NCBI GenBank assembly: GCA_947507595.1
Contig: OX382257.1
Location: forward strand, 487,001 to 551,000
DNA from: Pyralis farinalis
Taxonomy: Eukaryota > Arthropoda > Insecta > Lepidoptera > Pyralidae
Reading direction: 5' to 3'
Length of the DNA: 64,000 nt
The notes below the pieces were generated by a model. That model was not told where the DNA came from. It saw only the letters and a program-made list of their open reading frames with translations, and searched no databases. Positions 62,784 to 64,000 of the stretch are shown piece by piece (position 1 is the first letter of the stretch; every line of letters begins with the position of its first letter). A program made the position numbers and the translations under genes.

Positions 62784-64000
62784 CATGGGGCACACTAAAA
62801 GTTTTGCACTTCTAGCTAATCGGAACTATTTGAATTACGAATGTTATATTTTTTGAAATGTTGCAACCTACTTAGTAATAAAAAAAACAATTGCCGGGAA
62901 ATCATTTGTCAATTATTTTTTATCGCACACCAAAGTTCTACGTACGCAACGAAAATGGAATTGAGTCGAAAAGATTTTAGAGCGATGATTTTTTATGATT
63001 TTAAAAGTTCTCTCTCTCCGCAAGACTGTGCTGCTCATCTTCAAAATGCTTTTGTGAGAGAAGCACCTTCTTTGAGCACCGTGAGGCGATGGTTTGCTGA
63101 ATTTGAGAGAGGTCGAGTTTCTTTACATGACAAATTTCGTGAAGGGCGGCCTTCAACTGCCGTTAACGTAAATAATGTGGCTACTGTTAAGCGGCTAATT
63201 GAAGAAAACCCGCGGATTATCTATGAGACAATTCGAGAACTATTGGGGATTGGTATGAGCCAAATTCAGAAAATCTTACACGAAGAATTGAAAGTTCGGA
63301 AACATTGTTGTCGTTGGATCCCTCATGAACTGACAGCGGAGCAGAAGCGGGCTCGCGTGGAATGGTGCTCACAGATGCTACTGAAGTACAACCACGGACA
63401 TTCTAATGCTGTTTATGACATTGTCACAGGAGACGAAACGTGGATTTATTATTTTGAACCCGAAAAAAAACAGCAATCTGGTGAATGGGTGTTTGAAAAT
63501 GAGAACAGGCCAACAAAAGTGAGGCAGGCGAGAAACGTTGGTAAAAAAATGATCGCGTTTTTTTTCTCAGCTACGGGTCCTATCTGCACAATTCCACTTG
63601 AAGATCAAAAGAGTGTTAATGCCGAGTGGTATTCTACCATTTGTTTGCCCAGGGTGTTAGAAAAAGCTCGGGAAAGACGACCAAAAAGCCGCGTTCTCCT
63701 ACATCATGACAACGCTTCTTCACACACGGCGAACAAAACAAAGTCATTTTTAACTTCCGAAAAAGTACAACTCATTACCCATCCTGCGCATAGCCCCGAC
63801 CTGTGATTTCTGTATTTTCCCCAAAATCAAAGATTTGATGAGAAGTTTCACTTTTACCAACTCCGAAGAGGCAGTGATAGCGTTCAATCAGCACGTACAA
63901 AACATGCCTTCAGATTTTTTTGATTTTAAAATATGGTTCGATCGCATGAAAAAATGTTTAAAATGTAAAGGAGAGTATTTTGAAAAGCAATAAACATAAT
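62784..64000 (+). mobile_element. mariner element, cut off by the window end
   Basis: A probable left terminal repeat begins after TA at 62782-62783: CATGGGGCACACTAAAAGTT. The transposase ends at 63993. The right repeat is expected just past 64000. Confidence 0.8.
62955..63993 (+). pseudogene. mariner transposase, DD34D type, one frameshift from intact
   Basis: The start 'MELSRKDFRAMIFYDFKSSL' at 62955 is preferred over an upstream Met at 62841, because mariner proteins begin this way. The helix-turn-helix 'SLSTVRRWFAEFERGRVSLH' (about 38-57) precedes 'REGRPSTAV'. Catalytic Asp 1 is in 'VTGDETWIYYF', Asp 2 in 'VLLHHDNASSHTA'. After 'AHSPDL' (63801) the frame ends at a TGA. About 8 bases are missing there, and the next frame continues 'CDFCIFPKIKDLMRSFTFTN', which holds the third Asp, then 'MKKCLKCKGEYFEKQ' and a stop at 63991-63993. 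Apart from that break the sequence looks young. Confidence 0.9.

Noticed and set aside
1..64000. CRISPR array, bacterial operon or phage-like system
   Set aside because: No regularly spaced repeats, no ribosome binding sites or operon-like packing. All features point to a eukaryotic repeat-rich region.

Overview
The window is a gene-poor, AT-rich stretch of an insect genome, almost certainly a butterfly or moth. It is built from layers of decayed and a few well-preserved transposable elements. The case for Lepidoptera rests on the mix of families: RTE-clade LINEs resembling the Heliconius HmRTE type, CR1/Daphne-like and Jockey-like LINEs, tRNA-headed SINEs with perfect Pol III B boxes, a 5S-rRNA-headed SINE, Helitron ends with a CTAG terminus, and maT and mariner DNA transposons. 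Family names come from recognised motifs; no database search was possible. No complete host gene, rRNA gene, functional tRNA gene or CRISPR array was found. The best candidate host exon is a GC-rich, signal-peptide-like frame at 56713-56916, and it is weak.

Layout. 1-7.4 kb: AT-rich spacer, an RTE 3' fragment, SINE pieces, a hammerhead-ribozyme-like repeat (3147-4625) broken by a Jockey-like fragment, and an inverted pair of SINEs. 7.4-10.6 kb: a full-length RTE retrotransposon on the minus strand (7402-10565), with perfect 13-bp target-site duplications, sitting inside an older SINE. 10.6-19.3 kb: LINE fragments, including an R1-clade 3' end nested in a 5S-derived SINE, and a deleted mariner. 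19.3-30 kb: a full tRNA-SINE, RTE and Jockey fragments, an unusual pair of mutually exclusive hairpins at 27591-27639, and a CR1-like LINE inserted in a SINE. 30-41 kb: a decayed RTE of a second type, a maT fragment, a LINE ORF1 remnant, a CR1-superfamily RT remnant, a 5S-SINE nested in an RTE remnant, and a 0.6-kb RTE-derived insertion. 41-54 kb: a complete-ended but dead mariner (41338-42474), CR1-like fragments, more copies of the hammerhead-associated repeat, and a Helitron-like element carrying a second 0.6-kb RTE insertion. 54-64 kb: a 1.7-kb RTE copy, a coding-like repeat, a complete-ended maT element of DD37D type (59339-60653), the right-hand part of a hammerhead-associated element, a fold-back sequence, and a nearly intact mariner that runs off the window end.

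How the parts relate. The SINE tail matches the 3' end of the CR1-like LINE, which points to shared retrotransposition machinery. Nested insertions give a relative age order: SINEs are often the older host sequence, RTE and R1 insertions are younger, and the RTE at 7402-10565 is among the youngest. The most unusual signal is a family carrying a hammerhead-like core, a GC-rich body with a recurring short reading frame, and a 39-bp inverted terminal sequence.
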